In this document: positions 41,372-47,796 of the stretch, piece by piece
Layout: the number at the start of each line of letters is the position of its first letter
How positions within the stretch are numbered: the stretch's first letter is position 1
IMG/VR virus record: IMGVR_UViG_3300031963_000137
Location: 1 to 63,675 of that record
Strand: one strand, 5' to 3'
DNA from: a virus
DNA: 63,675 bases
Translations under genes and position numbers: made by a program
The notes under the pieces: model-generated
Told to the model about the DNA's origin: nothing
Seen by the model: the letters and a program-made list of their open reading frames with translations, nothing else
Database searches by the model: none

Positions 41372-41408
41372 CAAAAATAGCACGCTTAGAGGTCAATCTG
41401 AGCGTGCT
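41372..41408 (-). terminator. Rho-independent terminator
   Basis: 12-bp stem with one G-T pair (AGCACGCTTAGA/TCTGAGCGTGCT), 6-nt loop, followed on the minus strand by ATTTTTG. It falls between the 51-aa gene and the 66-aa gene. Confidence 0.85.
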
Positions 41409-41420
41409 GGTGGGGTTTAA

Positions 41421-41576
41421 TCAACCTCCAAACATTTCATCAAACAACCAATCACCAGAACGCTCTTTTTCTTCCCAGACTTTGTTAGCGTTTGCTTCAA
41501 TCATTGCTCGTTCAATCTTAATGTCAAGGGCAGATTTAGTGCTGAACCAGTTACCGTTGCGGTCTTGCCAGAGCAT
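41421..41576 (-). CDS. Hypothetical protein, 51 aa
   Basis: MLWQDRNGNWFSTKSALDIK, then an acidic helix with ANANKVWEEKERSGDWL. No membrane segment. It starts 25 nt after element copy 14; terminator follows its stop. Unknown. Confidence 0.7.
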   Translation of the reverse strand: MLWQDRNGNWFSTKSALDIKIERAMIEANANKVWEEKERSGDWLFDEMFGG

Positions 41577-41600
41577 AATGTCGTTTGAGTGTTGTCCTTA

Positions 41601-41627
41601 TACTACTAGGACACTTTAGAGGGCCCA
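41601..41627 (-). repeat. Intercistronic element, copy 14
   Basis: Core 41609-41626: GGGCC-CTCT-AAAGTGTCC followed by TAGTATAAG. Confidence 0.86.
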
Positions 41628-41637
41628 GTATTTGTTA

Positions 41638-42216
41638 TCAGGGTTGATATTTGGAAGCGGGAAGATCTCTACCTTTGATGATGTCTGAATGTAAACGCTT
41701 ACCAGCTCTTACCATCTTCTTCTTCTCATCTCTAGTATATTCGTGCTTGGTTGTTCTTTCAATCTTCTCACCTTTTGGCGCTTCTTCTTTCTTCTTGGTG
41801 AGAAGTTTTGATGCTTGCTTTACTAAATCTTTTGATTTAGGTTTTGCTGCTGGAGTTTCACCACCAGACTTTGCTGCTCTTCTAGCAAGTGCTGCCTTTC
41901 TTCTTTCTTCCTTTGCTGCTGCTAGTTGTCTCTCTCTAGCAGATCCACGCTCTTGTTCTGGTGCTTGAGTTCTAGTTTCAGAACTACGCTGAGTTCCAAT
42001 ATCTTTGCGTGGTTTGTATTCTTTTGCAGGTACAGTTGTGCCACCTGGACCTCTCTTAGTTCTGCGTCTTTCAGCTTCAGTCTTCTTGCGTTCTTTACCT
42101 ATTCTTCCACCCGCACCCTGGCGGGTGATGGATGCACCACCACCCCAACCAAGTTGTTTAGCGGCATCGGCATCAGATGCTTCGCAAAGAGACATAAACT
42201 GTGAAAAGGTACGCAT
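41638..42216 (-). CDS. Basic protein with capsid-targeting-like N-terminus
   Basis: 192 residues, very rich in Lys/Arg/Ala. Begins MRTFSQFMSLCEASDADAAK: LCE at 10-12 fits the gp21 prohead protease consensus (L/I)xE, and the layout resembles T4 internal protein IPIII (MKTYQEFIAE). Its late-type box (42243) supports a virion role. Inferred to be an internal head protein packaged and cut, leaving a basic mature part. Confidence 0.6.
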   Translation of the reverse strand: MRTFSQFMSLCEASDADAAKQLGWGGGASITRQGAGGRIGKERKKTEAERRRTKRGPGGTTVPAKEYKPRKDIGTQRSSETRTQAPEQERGSARERQLAAAKEERRKAALARRAAKSGGETPAAKPKSKDLVKQASKLLTKKKEEAPKGEKIERTTKHEYTRDEKKKMVRAGKRLHSDIIKGRDLPASKYQP

Positions 42217-42242
42217 TGGACTATCTAAACACTACTTTTTAG

Positions 42243-42249
42243 TATTTAG
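42243..42249 (-). promoter_or_regulatory. Late-type promoter box (CTAAATA)
   Basis: TTCTAAATACTAAAAAG on the minus strand, 27 nt before the basic 192-residue gene. Confidence 0.5.
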
Positions 42250-42446
42250 AAGTCCTCTTCCTTTGCTTTATATGAACCCTTGAAGACACGTCCTTCAGCA
42301 TAAAATTGCTTCACACGTTCGCGGCGAGTAGCAATCAAAAGATCATACTCTTCTTGCTGTTGTTTGGTGAAGTTGAAATCTTGACGCCTCCAAGCATCTT
42401 TCAGTTCTTGAATGTGGGGGAGCACGTTAGGGATTTGTTCGATCAT
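42246..42446 (-). CDS. Hypothetical protein, 66 aa
   Basis: MIEQIPNVLPHIQELKDAWR, helical and charged (KQQQEEYDLLIATRRERVKQ), ends KAKEEDF. Its end overlaps the late-type box. Unknown. Confidence 0.72.
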   Translation of the reverse strand: MIEQIPNVLPHIQELKDAWRRQDFNFTKQQQEEYDLLIATRRERVKQFYAEGRVFKGSYKAKEEDF

Positions 42447-42490
42447 TTTAGAATAATAAAGGATCAGGAGTCAGTGTGGGGGATTTGGTA

Positions 42491-42508
42491 GACAGTTTGA
42501 GAACTGTC
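42491..42508. repeat. 7-bp inverted repeat at a stop codon
   Basis: GACAGTT/AACTGTC with a TGAG loop, overlapping the stop codon of the 44-aa gene. No T-run. Confidence 0.5.
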
Positions 42509-42641
42509 AGTAGTCGATGTTTGATTTAAGATATTCATTCATATTGAAATCTTTTACATCTTCAACAAGATCAGAAAGATCTTCGTCAATGAAGTCGAAG
42601 TTTTCAAGTTCCTCAATTTGAATGTCGTCGAACCAGTCCAT
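42507..42641 (-). CDS. Small acidic protein, 44 aa
   Basis: MDWFDDIQIEELENFDFIDE with LSDLVEDVKDFNMNEYL: about one residue in three is Asp or Glu. It follows element copy 15 after 16 nt. A DNA-mimic role is conceivable but unproven. Confidence 0.65.
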   Translation of the reverse strand: MDWFDDIQIEELENFDFIDEDLSDLVEDVKDFNMNEYLKSNIDY

Positions 42642-42657
42642 AGTGTGTGGGTGATTA

Positions 42658-42684
42658 CATTATTAGGACACTTTACAGGGCCCA
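42658..42684 (-). repeat. Intercistronic element, copy 15
   Basis: Core 42666-42683: GGGCC-CTGT-AAAGTGTCC, then TAATAATGT. Confidence 0.86.
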
Positions 42685-42690
42685 ATAATA

Positions 42691-43338
42691 TTAAAGTGGA
42701 GAGTTGCTAGTGTTTTGAATCATTCTCTTCATAAATCCACTAGAAGGTTGTGTTTTTTGTGGTTGCTTCACTTTCATTGGAGGAGGTCCAGATGGCTTCA
42801 TAGCAGAACGAAGATTTTGTTGTGATGTTGTGTCAAGTGGAATTACATTTTCTGGTTTGATTGCATCACCCACAGCTTCTCTAGCAATTTCTCTTTTTAT
42901 CTCTGATTTTAGTTGTTCTTTTTCTCTTCTTTTTGCAAGTCTTTTTCTATTTGCATTTACTCGCGCAGATATTCTTTCCTTAAACTGACTAACACCTTCT
43001 CTTTGTCTTTGCATTAGTTGCTTTCTTCTTTGCTCCAAATCTTCAAATAGATCATGATCTAGATGATTTGGATCCATTGAAGGACTTTGTTCTTCAATCT
43101 TCTTGACTGATTTTGCCAACTTCTTCAGTCTTTGTTTTACTGCCTTTCCACCACTACGCTTTACAACTAGCTTATCAATTTCTTTCTTTTTTGGTTTACC
43201 CAATGGTCCATCATAACTCTGAAGAGTATATGAAATAGTTCCTTCACTGTCTCTCTTATAAGTTCCTGGAACTGCGTGTGGAGCAGTATCGGGTTTTTTA
43301 CCTTCGCAGATTTCGTAGAACTCTCTAAATGTTAGCAT
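42691..43338 (-). CDS. Basic protein with capsid-targeting-like N-terminus
   Basis: 215 residues. Begins MLTFREFYEICEGKKPDTAP: ICE at residues 10-12, the same place as LCE in the 192-aa protein, with the same TF-x-x-F spacing. The remainder is Lys/Arg-rich with long helices (KRLAKRREKEQLKSEIKREI). A late-type box is 20 nt upstream. Together with the other protein it suggests a pair of internal head proteins processed by gp21. Alternative: a basic DNA-binding protein of another kind. Confidence 0.6.
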   Translation of the reverse strand: MLTFREFYEICEGKKPDTAPHAVPGTYKRDSEGTISYTLQSYDGPLGKPKKKEIDKLVVKRSGGKAVKQRLKKLAKSVKKIEEQSPSMDPNHLDHDLFEDLEQRRKQLMQRQREGVSQFKERISARVNANRKRLAKRREKEQLKSEIKREIAREAVGDAIKPENVIPLDTTSQQNLRSAMKPSGPPPMKVKQPQKTQPSSGFMKRMIQNTSNSPL

Positions 43339-43357
43339 CTTACTTATACTTTTTGAT

Positions 43358-43365
43358 TATTTATT
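43358..43365 (-). promoter_or_regulatory. Late-type promoter box (AATAAATA)
   Basis: AATAAATAATCAAAAAGTA on the minus strand, 20 nt before the 215-aa gene; overall similar to the box at 42243. Confidence 0.55.
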
Positions 43366-43366
43366 T

Positions 43367-43633
43367 TTACTCAAACTCAAGAGTTCTATTTGATACTTTC
43401 ATAGGTGGAGTTTTATATTCTGGAAGTGTAGAAGTTTCAACGTATACTTCTATCTTAGTCTCATCATTCCAATGACGGATTGCATTTGCCACAATGAAAC
43501 AGTTGGTAATGAGAATGGATAGAAACATCAAAAGGCGGATAAGAGCAATCTTATCCGCTTCTTTATCACATTTACTTGCTTTTTCACCCAATGCTTTAGC
43601 AAGCAGTCGCCAGACAGTTTTGTTCTTCTTCAT
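43367..43633 (-). CDS. Small membrane protein, 88 aa
   Basis: Start at MKKNKTVWRLLAKALGEKAS (43633), inside the upstream gene's end by 38 nt. One hydrophobic span (IRLLMFLSILITNCFIVANA), N-terminus basic. A perfect 10-bp hairpin (43535-43558) lies within it. Function unknown. Confidence 0.7.
   Translation of the reverse strand: MKKNKTVWRLLAKALGEKASKCDKEADKIALIRLLMFLSILITNCFIVANAIRHWNDETKIEVYVETSTLPEYKTPPMKVSNRTLEFE
43535..43558. repeat. 10-bp inverted repeat with T-run inside a gene
   Basis: GCGGATAAGA/TCTTATCCGC, 4-nt loop, followed on the minus strand by CTTTTG. It looks like a terminator but lies in the coding sequence of the 88-aa protein. Confidence 0.8.
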
Positions 43634-43859
43634 AGACCGATTCTCTTGATTTAACATACTCCAACTGTTTCCATTGATTATTATAGCAAATTACAAGCAA
43701 TCTTTCATTTGCGTGAATAGAGCAGGCGCGATAATTGAGTTCATCTTTAGGCCGAACACTATATTCAATAGTAATGTATTCTTCGCACTTGAAATAAACC
43801 CAGCCCTCAACACCTTTAGTCCATTTTACATAGTCGTTGACTCTTGGAGTGTAATCCAT
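43596..43859 (-). CDS. Hypothetical protein, 87 aa
   Basis: MDYTPRVNDYVKWTKGVEGW is the start, followed by strands (VYFKCEEYITIEYSVRPKDE) with several Cys. It ends with CLATAC. An SH3-like or KOW-like small fold is possible from the pattern, but no match is firm. Confidence 0.7.
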   Translation of the reverse strand: MDYTPRVNDYVKWTKGVEGWVYFKCEEYITIEYSVRPKDELNYRACSIHANERLLVICYNNQWKQLEYVKSRESVYEEEQNCLATAC

Positions 43860-43861
43860 AT

Positions 43862-44152
43862 CTAAACAAAAAACGCATCCAATGGAGATTGCTTAAGTGG
43901 CATCGCAGTATAATTCCGCGTATCCTTGATATTTACACGAGCACCGATGGACTTACTATTGATGGGGGAGAAGTATTCTCTGGTTTTGGTATTGTAGAAG
44001 GAGTGTATAGTCCTGGTTGGAGCACCGCCATTATAGACAAACTTGCGAGTGTTGCATAACCAAATACTGACAACATTTCGCTTGAAGTCTTCACATTCAT
44101 AATAGTATCCTTCTGGAGGAGAATATGGAAGAGGTGGAACTTCAACAGTCAT
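43862..44152 (-). CDS. Hypothetical protein, 96 aa
   Basis: Start at MTVEVPPLPYSPPEGYYYEC (44152). Beta-rich with SIWLCNTRKFVYNGGAPTRT and SPINSKSIGARVNIKD. Followed by the next gene after 2 nt. Unknown. Confidence 0.7.
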   Translation of the reverse strand: MTVEVPPLPYSPPEGYYYECEDFKRNVVSIWLCNTRKFVYNGGAPTRTIHSFYNTKTREYFSPINSKSIGARVNIKDTRNYTAMPLKQSPLDAFFV

Positions 44153-44309
44153 AGAACTTATCTTGCGACATATACTCAATTTGTTTTTGTAGTTGTGAGA
44201 TTTCTTGTTCCTGTTCTTTAATTTTCTTTTCCAAATGATCTATTCGTTTCTGATACTGTTCCTTGAGATCAAACAACATTTTATTTGTGTGAGAAACGTG
44301 GTTAGTCAT
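44142..44309 (-). CDS. Coiled-coil protein, 55 aa
   Basis: MTNHVSHTNKMLFDLKEQYQ followed by a Lys/Glu heptad helix (HLEKKIKEQEQEISQLQKQI). Presumably an oligomerising peptide. Overlaps the next gene by 11 nt. Unknown partner. Confidence 0.72.
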   Translation of the reverse strand: MTNHVSHTNKMLFDLKEQYQKRIDHLEKKIKEQEQEISQLQKQIEYMSQDKFYDC

Positions 44310-44311
44310 AA

Positions 44312-44542
44312 TCAAGTCGTGAAATGTTCAACAATACGGGATTCTTCGTCATCCACAAGTGCAAAACGAGGAGCAGCAACTACACGCTCCATAATTTTAC
44401 TTTCGTATCGGTCATCATAATCATCTGAGTCTCGTAGAATATCGTGGCACTCAATATCATTTTCAGCAATAACATTGATTACTCCACCATACTCAGAAGA
44501 AGGAAAAGGAACCCAGTAGTCAACAATATACAGATACTTCAT
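44312..44542 (-). CDS. Small protein, MK-x-Y family, 76 aa
   Basis: MKYLYIVDYWVPFPSSEYGG then VINVIAENDIECHDILRDSD. Similar in layout to genes 31737 and 34243. Acidic. Unknown. Confidence 0.75.
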   Translation of the reverse strand: MKYLYIVDYWVPFPSSEYGGVINVIAENDIECHDILRDSDDYDDRYESKIMERVVAAPRFALVDDEESRIVEHFTT

Positions 44543-44568
44543 TTGTTTTTGTAAATTACCTCTTGAGT

Positions 44569-44667
44569 TTAGAACTGTTTGTTTTCTTTGTCAATATCAT
44601 TGGCAACTATAAGAGAAACTCCTACAGTCAAAAGGATACCAACTCCCATACCAAGAATAAAAGTCAT
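44569..44667 (-). CDS. Membrane mini-protein, 32 aa
   Basis: MTFILGMGVGILLTVGVSLI then VANDIDKENKQF: a single transmembrane span with an acidic tail. One of a run of mini membrane genes at 44.5-45.8 kb. Confidence 0.62.
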   Translation of the reverse strand: MTFILGMGVGILLTVGVSLIVANDIDKENKQF

Positions 44668-44804
44668 CAATAAAATTCAGCAAGATAGTAGTCAACAGGA
44701 ACTTCAAGTTTAGCCGCTTCGCGCTCAACTTCTTTCCAGAACTCTTCTGCTACTTTGCACATTTCTGCCCGTTTAATGAGGTCTCGGATGTTTTTAGGAA
44801 TCAT
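44667..44804 (-). CDS. Small helical protein, 45 aa
   Basis: MIPKNIRDLIKRAEMCKVAE, then EFWKEVEREAAKLEV. Amphipathic helix. Overlaps neighbours by 1-4 nt. Unknown. Confidence 0.68.
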   Translation of the reverse strand: MIPKNIRDLIKRAEMCKVAEEFWKEVEREAAKLEVPVDYYLAEFY

Positions 44805-44926
44805 TTAGACTTCTCCTTGAGTTGATTTTCTTCGCGTGGATACATTACCTTATAGTAATATATCATAATGGACGATACAAATGCAACAAGTGCAGTGTAA
44901 ATTGTAAACGCAAGTCCGATACTCAT
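44801..44926 (-). CDS. Membrane mini-protein, 41 aa
   Basis: MSIGLAFTIYTALVAFVSSI with a span to about residue 25, then a charged tail (YPREENQLKEKSK). N-out or C-in orientation likely. Unknown. Confidence 0.68.
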   Translation of the reverse strand: MSIGLAFTIYTALVAFVSSIMIYYYKVMYPREENQLKEKSK

Positions 44927-45057
44927 TTCATTTGTTGAGTTGCTTGTTGGCGATAGTGCGATTTATAGAGAACACTATCGCGTTGAATTAGAAACACATT
45001 CCAACCAAGAATGACTGCAAAACCAATCAATCCCGTGACAATGTACTTTTTATTCAT
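44923..45057 (-). CDS. Membrane mini-protein, 44 aa
   Basis: MNKKYIVTGLIGFAVILGWN: span from residue ~6 to 24, then a polar tail (DSVLYKSHYRQQATQQMK). A 9-bp inverted repeat (44950-44981) lies in it. Unknown. Confidence 0.68.
   Translation of the reverse strand: MNKKYIVTGLIGFAVILGWNVFLIQRDSVLYKSHYRQQATQQMK
44950..44981. repeat. 9-bp inverted repeat in a coding region
   Basis: GCGATAGTG/CACTATCGC with a 14-nt loop inside the 44-aa gene. No T-run follows. Confidence 0.55.
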
Positions 45058-45461
45058 TTATTCATTTGAAGTGTAGGAACAGGCATACCACCTTCGGTAG
45101 GAACATAGATGGTAACATTACCATTCTTTGCGCCATCTTCGATACCAGTGATATACAGGTACTGCAGATACTCACGGTTATCTTTCAGTGAATCACCAAT
45201 AATCTGGTTTGCTTTGGCAACACCACCAGCGCGAATAATCTCTGCTTCAGCAAGTTGTTGTGCAGAATCTTTCTTTGCTTGTGCTTCAAGCACTGCTACC
45301 TGGCGAGTGTATTCTGCTTTTTGCAATTCTGCTTTACCAGCAAGAGATTGTTGCCACACATTGTATTGGGGACCACCAATAAAGATGATACCACCAATCA
45401 CAACGACACCGATAGCAAGGAGAGCAACACCAGGGTCAATAAATCCGTTTTGTTGTTTCAT
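45054..45461 (-). CDS. Membrane-anchored prohibitin/SPFH-tail-like protein
   Basis: 135 residues. N-terminal anchor (DPGVALLAIGVVVIGGIIFI), then a Lys/Ala/Gln helix (KAELQKAEYTRQVAVLEAQA, AEAEIIRAGGVAKANQIIGD) and a polar C-terminus. This helix resembles the tail after the SPFH domain of prohibitins and stomatins. The SPFH domain itself is missing. Possibly part of a membrane scaffold. Confidence 0.6.
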   Translation of the reverse strand: MKQQNGFIDPGVALLAIGVVVIGGIIFIGGPQYNVWQQSLAGKAELQKAEYTRQVAVLEAQAKKDSAQQLAEAEIIRAGGVAKANQIIGDSLKDNREYLQYLYITGIEDGAKNGNVTIYVPTEGGMPVPTLQMNK

Positions 45462-45571
45462 TTTTGTTCAAACTCCTTTACAATTTCATTAATTCGTTTG
45501 TTGGACTGATAATTACGGATAATATCCATAATACAATATCCAAAGGCAAATCCTGCCATAATTTCAATCAT
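45458..45571 (-). CDS. Membrane mini-protein, 37 aa
   Basis: MIEIMAGFAFGYCIMDIIRN, then YQSNKRINEIVKEFEQK. A short hydrophobic start, basic-acidic tail. Coupled to the neighbouring SPFH-tail-like gene. Unknown. Confidence 0.65.
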   Translation of the reverse strand: MIEIMAGFAFGYCIMDIIRNYQSNKRINEIVKEFEQK

Positions 45572-45759
45572 TTAGAAGAAACTCCAGTATCTTTAAAAAT
45601 CAGATTAGCAAGAGCAATGATAGCAAAGTTCTGCCAGAAGGTCAAAGACACGTTGAACCAAGACAGAATGAGTCCAAGTAACCACGCTTCAAAGAAAAGT
45701 CCAGCAGTAGCAAGGACAATAACAACAAAGACAGCAGCAAGAGTAGTAGAAGTTTTCAT
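45568..45759 (-). CDS. Small membrane protein, 63 aa
   Basis: MKTSTTLAAVFVVIVLATAG then LFFEAWLLGLILSWFNVSLT: two hydrophobic spans. Holin-sized, but there is no other support for a lysis role. Unknown. Confidence 0.7.
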   Translation of the reverse strand: MKTSTTLAAVFVVIVLATAGLFFEAWLLGLILSWFNVSLTFWQNFAIIALANLIFKDTGVSSK

Positions 45760-45762
45760 AGG

Positions 45763-46203
45763 TCAAACGTGAAGAGCAGCAGAGGGGATTTCAACAACTT
45801 CGGGAAGTTTGCTTTCTACATAACAGTTCATATTATAGCACACCCATTCACCATTGCGGAAGACATAGTGATACTCTTCACCATTAGCAGGAAGAAGATA
45901 CTCACAAAGGTCAGCATCAAGGCGAGGAGGGCAATTTTCACCGCGCTGAGAGTAGTATTGGGGCCCATATTTTTGAGAACCAACTCCTTTCACACCAGGA
46001 ATAATTTCTTCATTAGTCCAACATTCTTCGGACCAGCAAGAACTCATATCACCACCATCAATCAGTTCGGCAACTTGTTGACGAGTGTTGTAATGAGTCT
46101 TCAGAATACGACCCAACCATTCGGGATACGAATCCCAATGGTGGTACACAGAGAGAATAGAACCGTTTTTGAGTTCAAGACCGATGCGACCCCGAGTTGA
46201 CAT
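45763..46203 (-). CDS. Hypothetical protein, 146 aa
   Basis: MSTRGRIGLELKNGSILSVY and HHWDSYPEWLGRILKTHYNT; then Cys-containing part (CWSEECWTNEEIIPG). From memory a common phage protein of unknown function with a HHWDG-type motif. It starts 16 nt after element copy 16. Confidence 0.8.
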   Translation of the reverse strand: MSTRGRIGLELKNGSILSVYHHWDSYPEWLGRILKTHYNTRQQVAELIDGGDMSSCWSEECWTNEEIIPGVKGVGSQKYGPQYYSQRGENCPPRLDADLCEYLLPANGEEYHYVFRNGEWVCYNMNCYVESKLPEVVEIPSAALHV

Positions 46204-46219
46204 TTAAGTGATGTGCTTA

Positions 46220-46246
46220 CATTACTAGGACACTTTCAGGGGCCCA
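46220..46246 (-). repeat. Intercistronic element, copy 16 (rightmost)
   Basis: Core 46228-46245: GGGCC-CCTG-AAAGTGTCC, then TAGTAATGT. No copy occurs to the right of this point. Confidence 0.86.
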
Positions 46247-46253
46247 ATAAGAA

Positions 46254-46418
46254 TCAACCACCACGCTCTCGCAAACTGCGTACAAGATACTCGGTAAATT
46301 GCTCCATCTTCTCAGGAACCACAGCAGCAGGGAGTTGATTGATTACATTTTTAAGTGCGGTCATTTCATTGAACTCTTCATCTGTCAATTTTTGGTTCCC
46401 TTTTGAAGAAAGTGTCAT
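46254..46418 (-). CDS. Hypothetical protein, 54 aa
   Basis: MTLSSKGNQKLTDEEFNEMT, then ALKNVINQLPAAVVPEKME, a helix pair. GGGAG Shine-Dalgarno 8 nt upstream. From memory conserved in cyanophages. Unknown function. Confidence 0.78.
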   Translation of the reverse strand: MTLSSKGNQKLTDEEFNEMTALKNVINQLPAAVVPEKMEQFTEYLVRSLRERGG

Positions 46419-46455
46419 ACTTTTGCTCCCGCGATTATGTTCGTATCCTAACAGT

Positions 46456-46462
46456 ATTTAAG
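46456..46462 (-). promoter_or_regulatory. Late-promoter-like box (TTAAATA)
   Basis: CCTTAAATACTGTT on the minus strand, 38 nt before the start at 46418. Confidence 0.4.
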
Positions 46463-46510
46463 GGAGATATGAGGTTTCTTAATATTCTCTTTGGGATTGG
46501 TTAATTGTTC

Positions 46511-46741
46511 TTAACTAAAGAACGTTCCGAAAGATCCTTTATCTTCACCAAATCCTTTCATACGATCTTCCAATTTATCCAAAAGTTGATCTGTCTTAAT
46601 TAGACTATCAATCCTACAAATCATCTCTGAAATCTGACGCGAAACAAAAGGTTTCTCTTGTCGTGCAGAGTATGCCAGAGCATTTCTTAGATTTGCTTCT
46701 GCTTCTTTTAGACTTTGTTCTACTGATTCACTCAGGGCCAT
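46511..46741 (-). CDS. Helical protein, 76 aa
   Basis: MALSESVEQSLKEAEANLRN and SEMICRIDSLIKTDQLLDKL: amphipathic helices, then a Gly/Phe tail (GFGEDKGSFGTFF). Likely a small coiled-coil. Overlaps the next gene by 14 nt. Unknown. Confidence 0.75.
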   Translation of the reverse strand: MALSESVEQSLKEAEANLRNALAYSARQEKPFVSRQISEMICRIDSLIKTDQLLDKLEDRMKGFGEDKGSFGTFFS

Positions 46742-47255
46742 TTACTTTCCTCAATTCAAAACTACCGTCTCCACGGTCAATCCATTCTACCATATCTCCC
46801 TCTTTTAGATTTGCTGCTTCCAGAAGGTCATCTGGAAAAGTTACAAAATATTCACCACTTGCTCCATCAACTTCAACAGGAAGTTGCCACTTTACTACTT
46901 TATCTTTTACTGGATAAATGTCTCCATCTTCAGTTATATGAAGTTTGGATTCTTCTGGATAATACTGTTCTTCCCAAAAATCACTCCAAGCACCTTTACA
47001 TTCGGGTGATGAGTCATCTTTATCACAACTCAAGACTTCATTTAGATAATCCTGATATTTGTTATTGTCAACACCACTATTCAAAAGAGCAAGAAGTTCA
47101 TATGCTTGAGATGTTTGATGCTTGTAAGTGTAATAGTTTTCTTTTACTACACCGACAATCACATCATAAATCTCCTGAGGTGTTGCTTCACCAACAGACA
47201 TTGCATCGTGCATCCAATTCTCAAGATTTTCAAGAGAATATTTTTTATAATCCAT
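46728..47255 (-). CDS. Protein with AbrB-like C-terminal domain, 175 aa
   Basis: Start at MDYKKYSLENLENWMHDAMS (47255). N-half helical (QEIYDVIVGVVKENYYTYKH), Cys-containing middle, and the last ~45 residues (FVTFPDDLLEAANLKEGDMV then EWIDRGDGSFELRKV) follow the swapped-hairpin AbrB/MazE pattern. AbrB-type domains bind DNA as dimers, so a regulator is plausible. T4-like phages often carry such fusions; exact role unknown. Confidence 0.6.
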   Translation of the reverse strand: MDYKKYSLENLENWMHDAMSVGEATPQEIYDVIVGVVKENYYTYKHQTSQAYELLALLNSGVDNNKYQDYLNEVLSCDKDDSSPECKGAWSDFWEEQYYPEESKLHITEDGDIYPVKDKVVKWQLPVEVDGASGEYFVTFPDDLLEAANLKEGDMVEWIDRGDGSFELRKVNGPE

Positions 47256-47257
47256 AA

Positions 47258-47461
47258 TCAATCTTTGGGTTTGGGTTTAGAGCAGTCGTGGCAGTAGTAA
47301 GAGAAACCATCACGAAAGTATTTTACAACCTGATAGTGGTCCTTGTCAAGTGGTTTTTCCACTCCACATTTATCACAAATCCTTGTCTTTCTTGATGGAC
47401 TTTCGTACTCGTTTGAGTTCTTTGAGTTCCATTTTAATATTTTTGTAAGCAGCGTCAGCAT
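47258..47461 (-). CDS. Zinc-finger-like small protein, 67 aa
   Basis: Two Cys pairs, CDKC and CHDC about 25 residues apart, form a zinc-ribbon-like unit (residues ~29-59). The annotated start at 47461 overlaps the next gene by 89 nt, which is unusually long here; a later non-ATG start near residue 28 is possible. Function unknown. Confidence 0.55.
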   Translation of the reverse strand: MLTLLTKILKWNSKNSNEYESPSRKTRICDKCGVEKPLDKDHYQVVKYFRDGFSYYCHDCSKPKPKD

Positions 47462-47573
47462 CTAATTTGCCTCCAATCTCCATTGCAATAATAATATCTA
47501 CTCGTGTACCAAAGTGTGCTAATGCGCGTTCGAATGAATCCAATTCATACATCTTTTTTGTTCCAATTTTCAA
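47373..47573 (-). CDS. Hypothetical protein, 66 aa
   Basis: MKIGTKKMYELDSFERALAH, then FGTRVDIIIAMEIGGKLDAD and a basic helix. Overlaps both neighbours by 29-89 nt. Unknown. Confidence 0.65.
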   Translation of the reverse strand: MKIGTKKMYELDSFERALAHFGTRVDIIIAMEIGGKLDADAAYKNIKMELKELKRVRKSIKKDKDL

Positions 47574-47796
47574 GAGTTAGAATATCTATACGAGCATCAA
47601 CTGCATCAATGGAATTAGATAGTTCATATAAACAATTTGATGTTTCTATATTTTCTTCCTCAAGTCTTTTTACATCCATTAGAAGACATAAATATCTTTC
47701 CTCTAATTCTGCCAACCTACAAGAAATACTGCTGACAGTAGTTGATAGTGGTTTTTCATTCGGAGAAATAAACCATTTAATAAACTTTCTAATCAT
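47545..47796 (-). CDS. Coiled-coil-like protein, 83 aa
   Basis: Start at MIRKFIKWFISPNEKPLSTT (47796). Basic hydrophobic start, then coiled-coil (RLAELEERYLCLLMDVKRLE, EENIETSNCLYELSNS). Could be membrane-associated. Unknown. Confidence 0.65.
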   Translation of the reverse strand: MIRKFIKWFISPNEKPLSTTVSSISCRLAELEERYLCLLMDVKRLEEENIETSNCLYELSNSIDAVDARIDILTLENWNKKDV

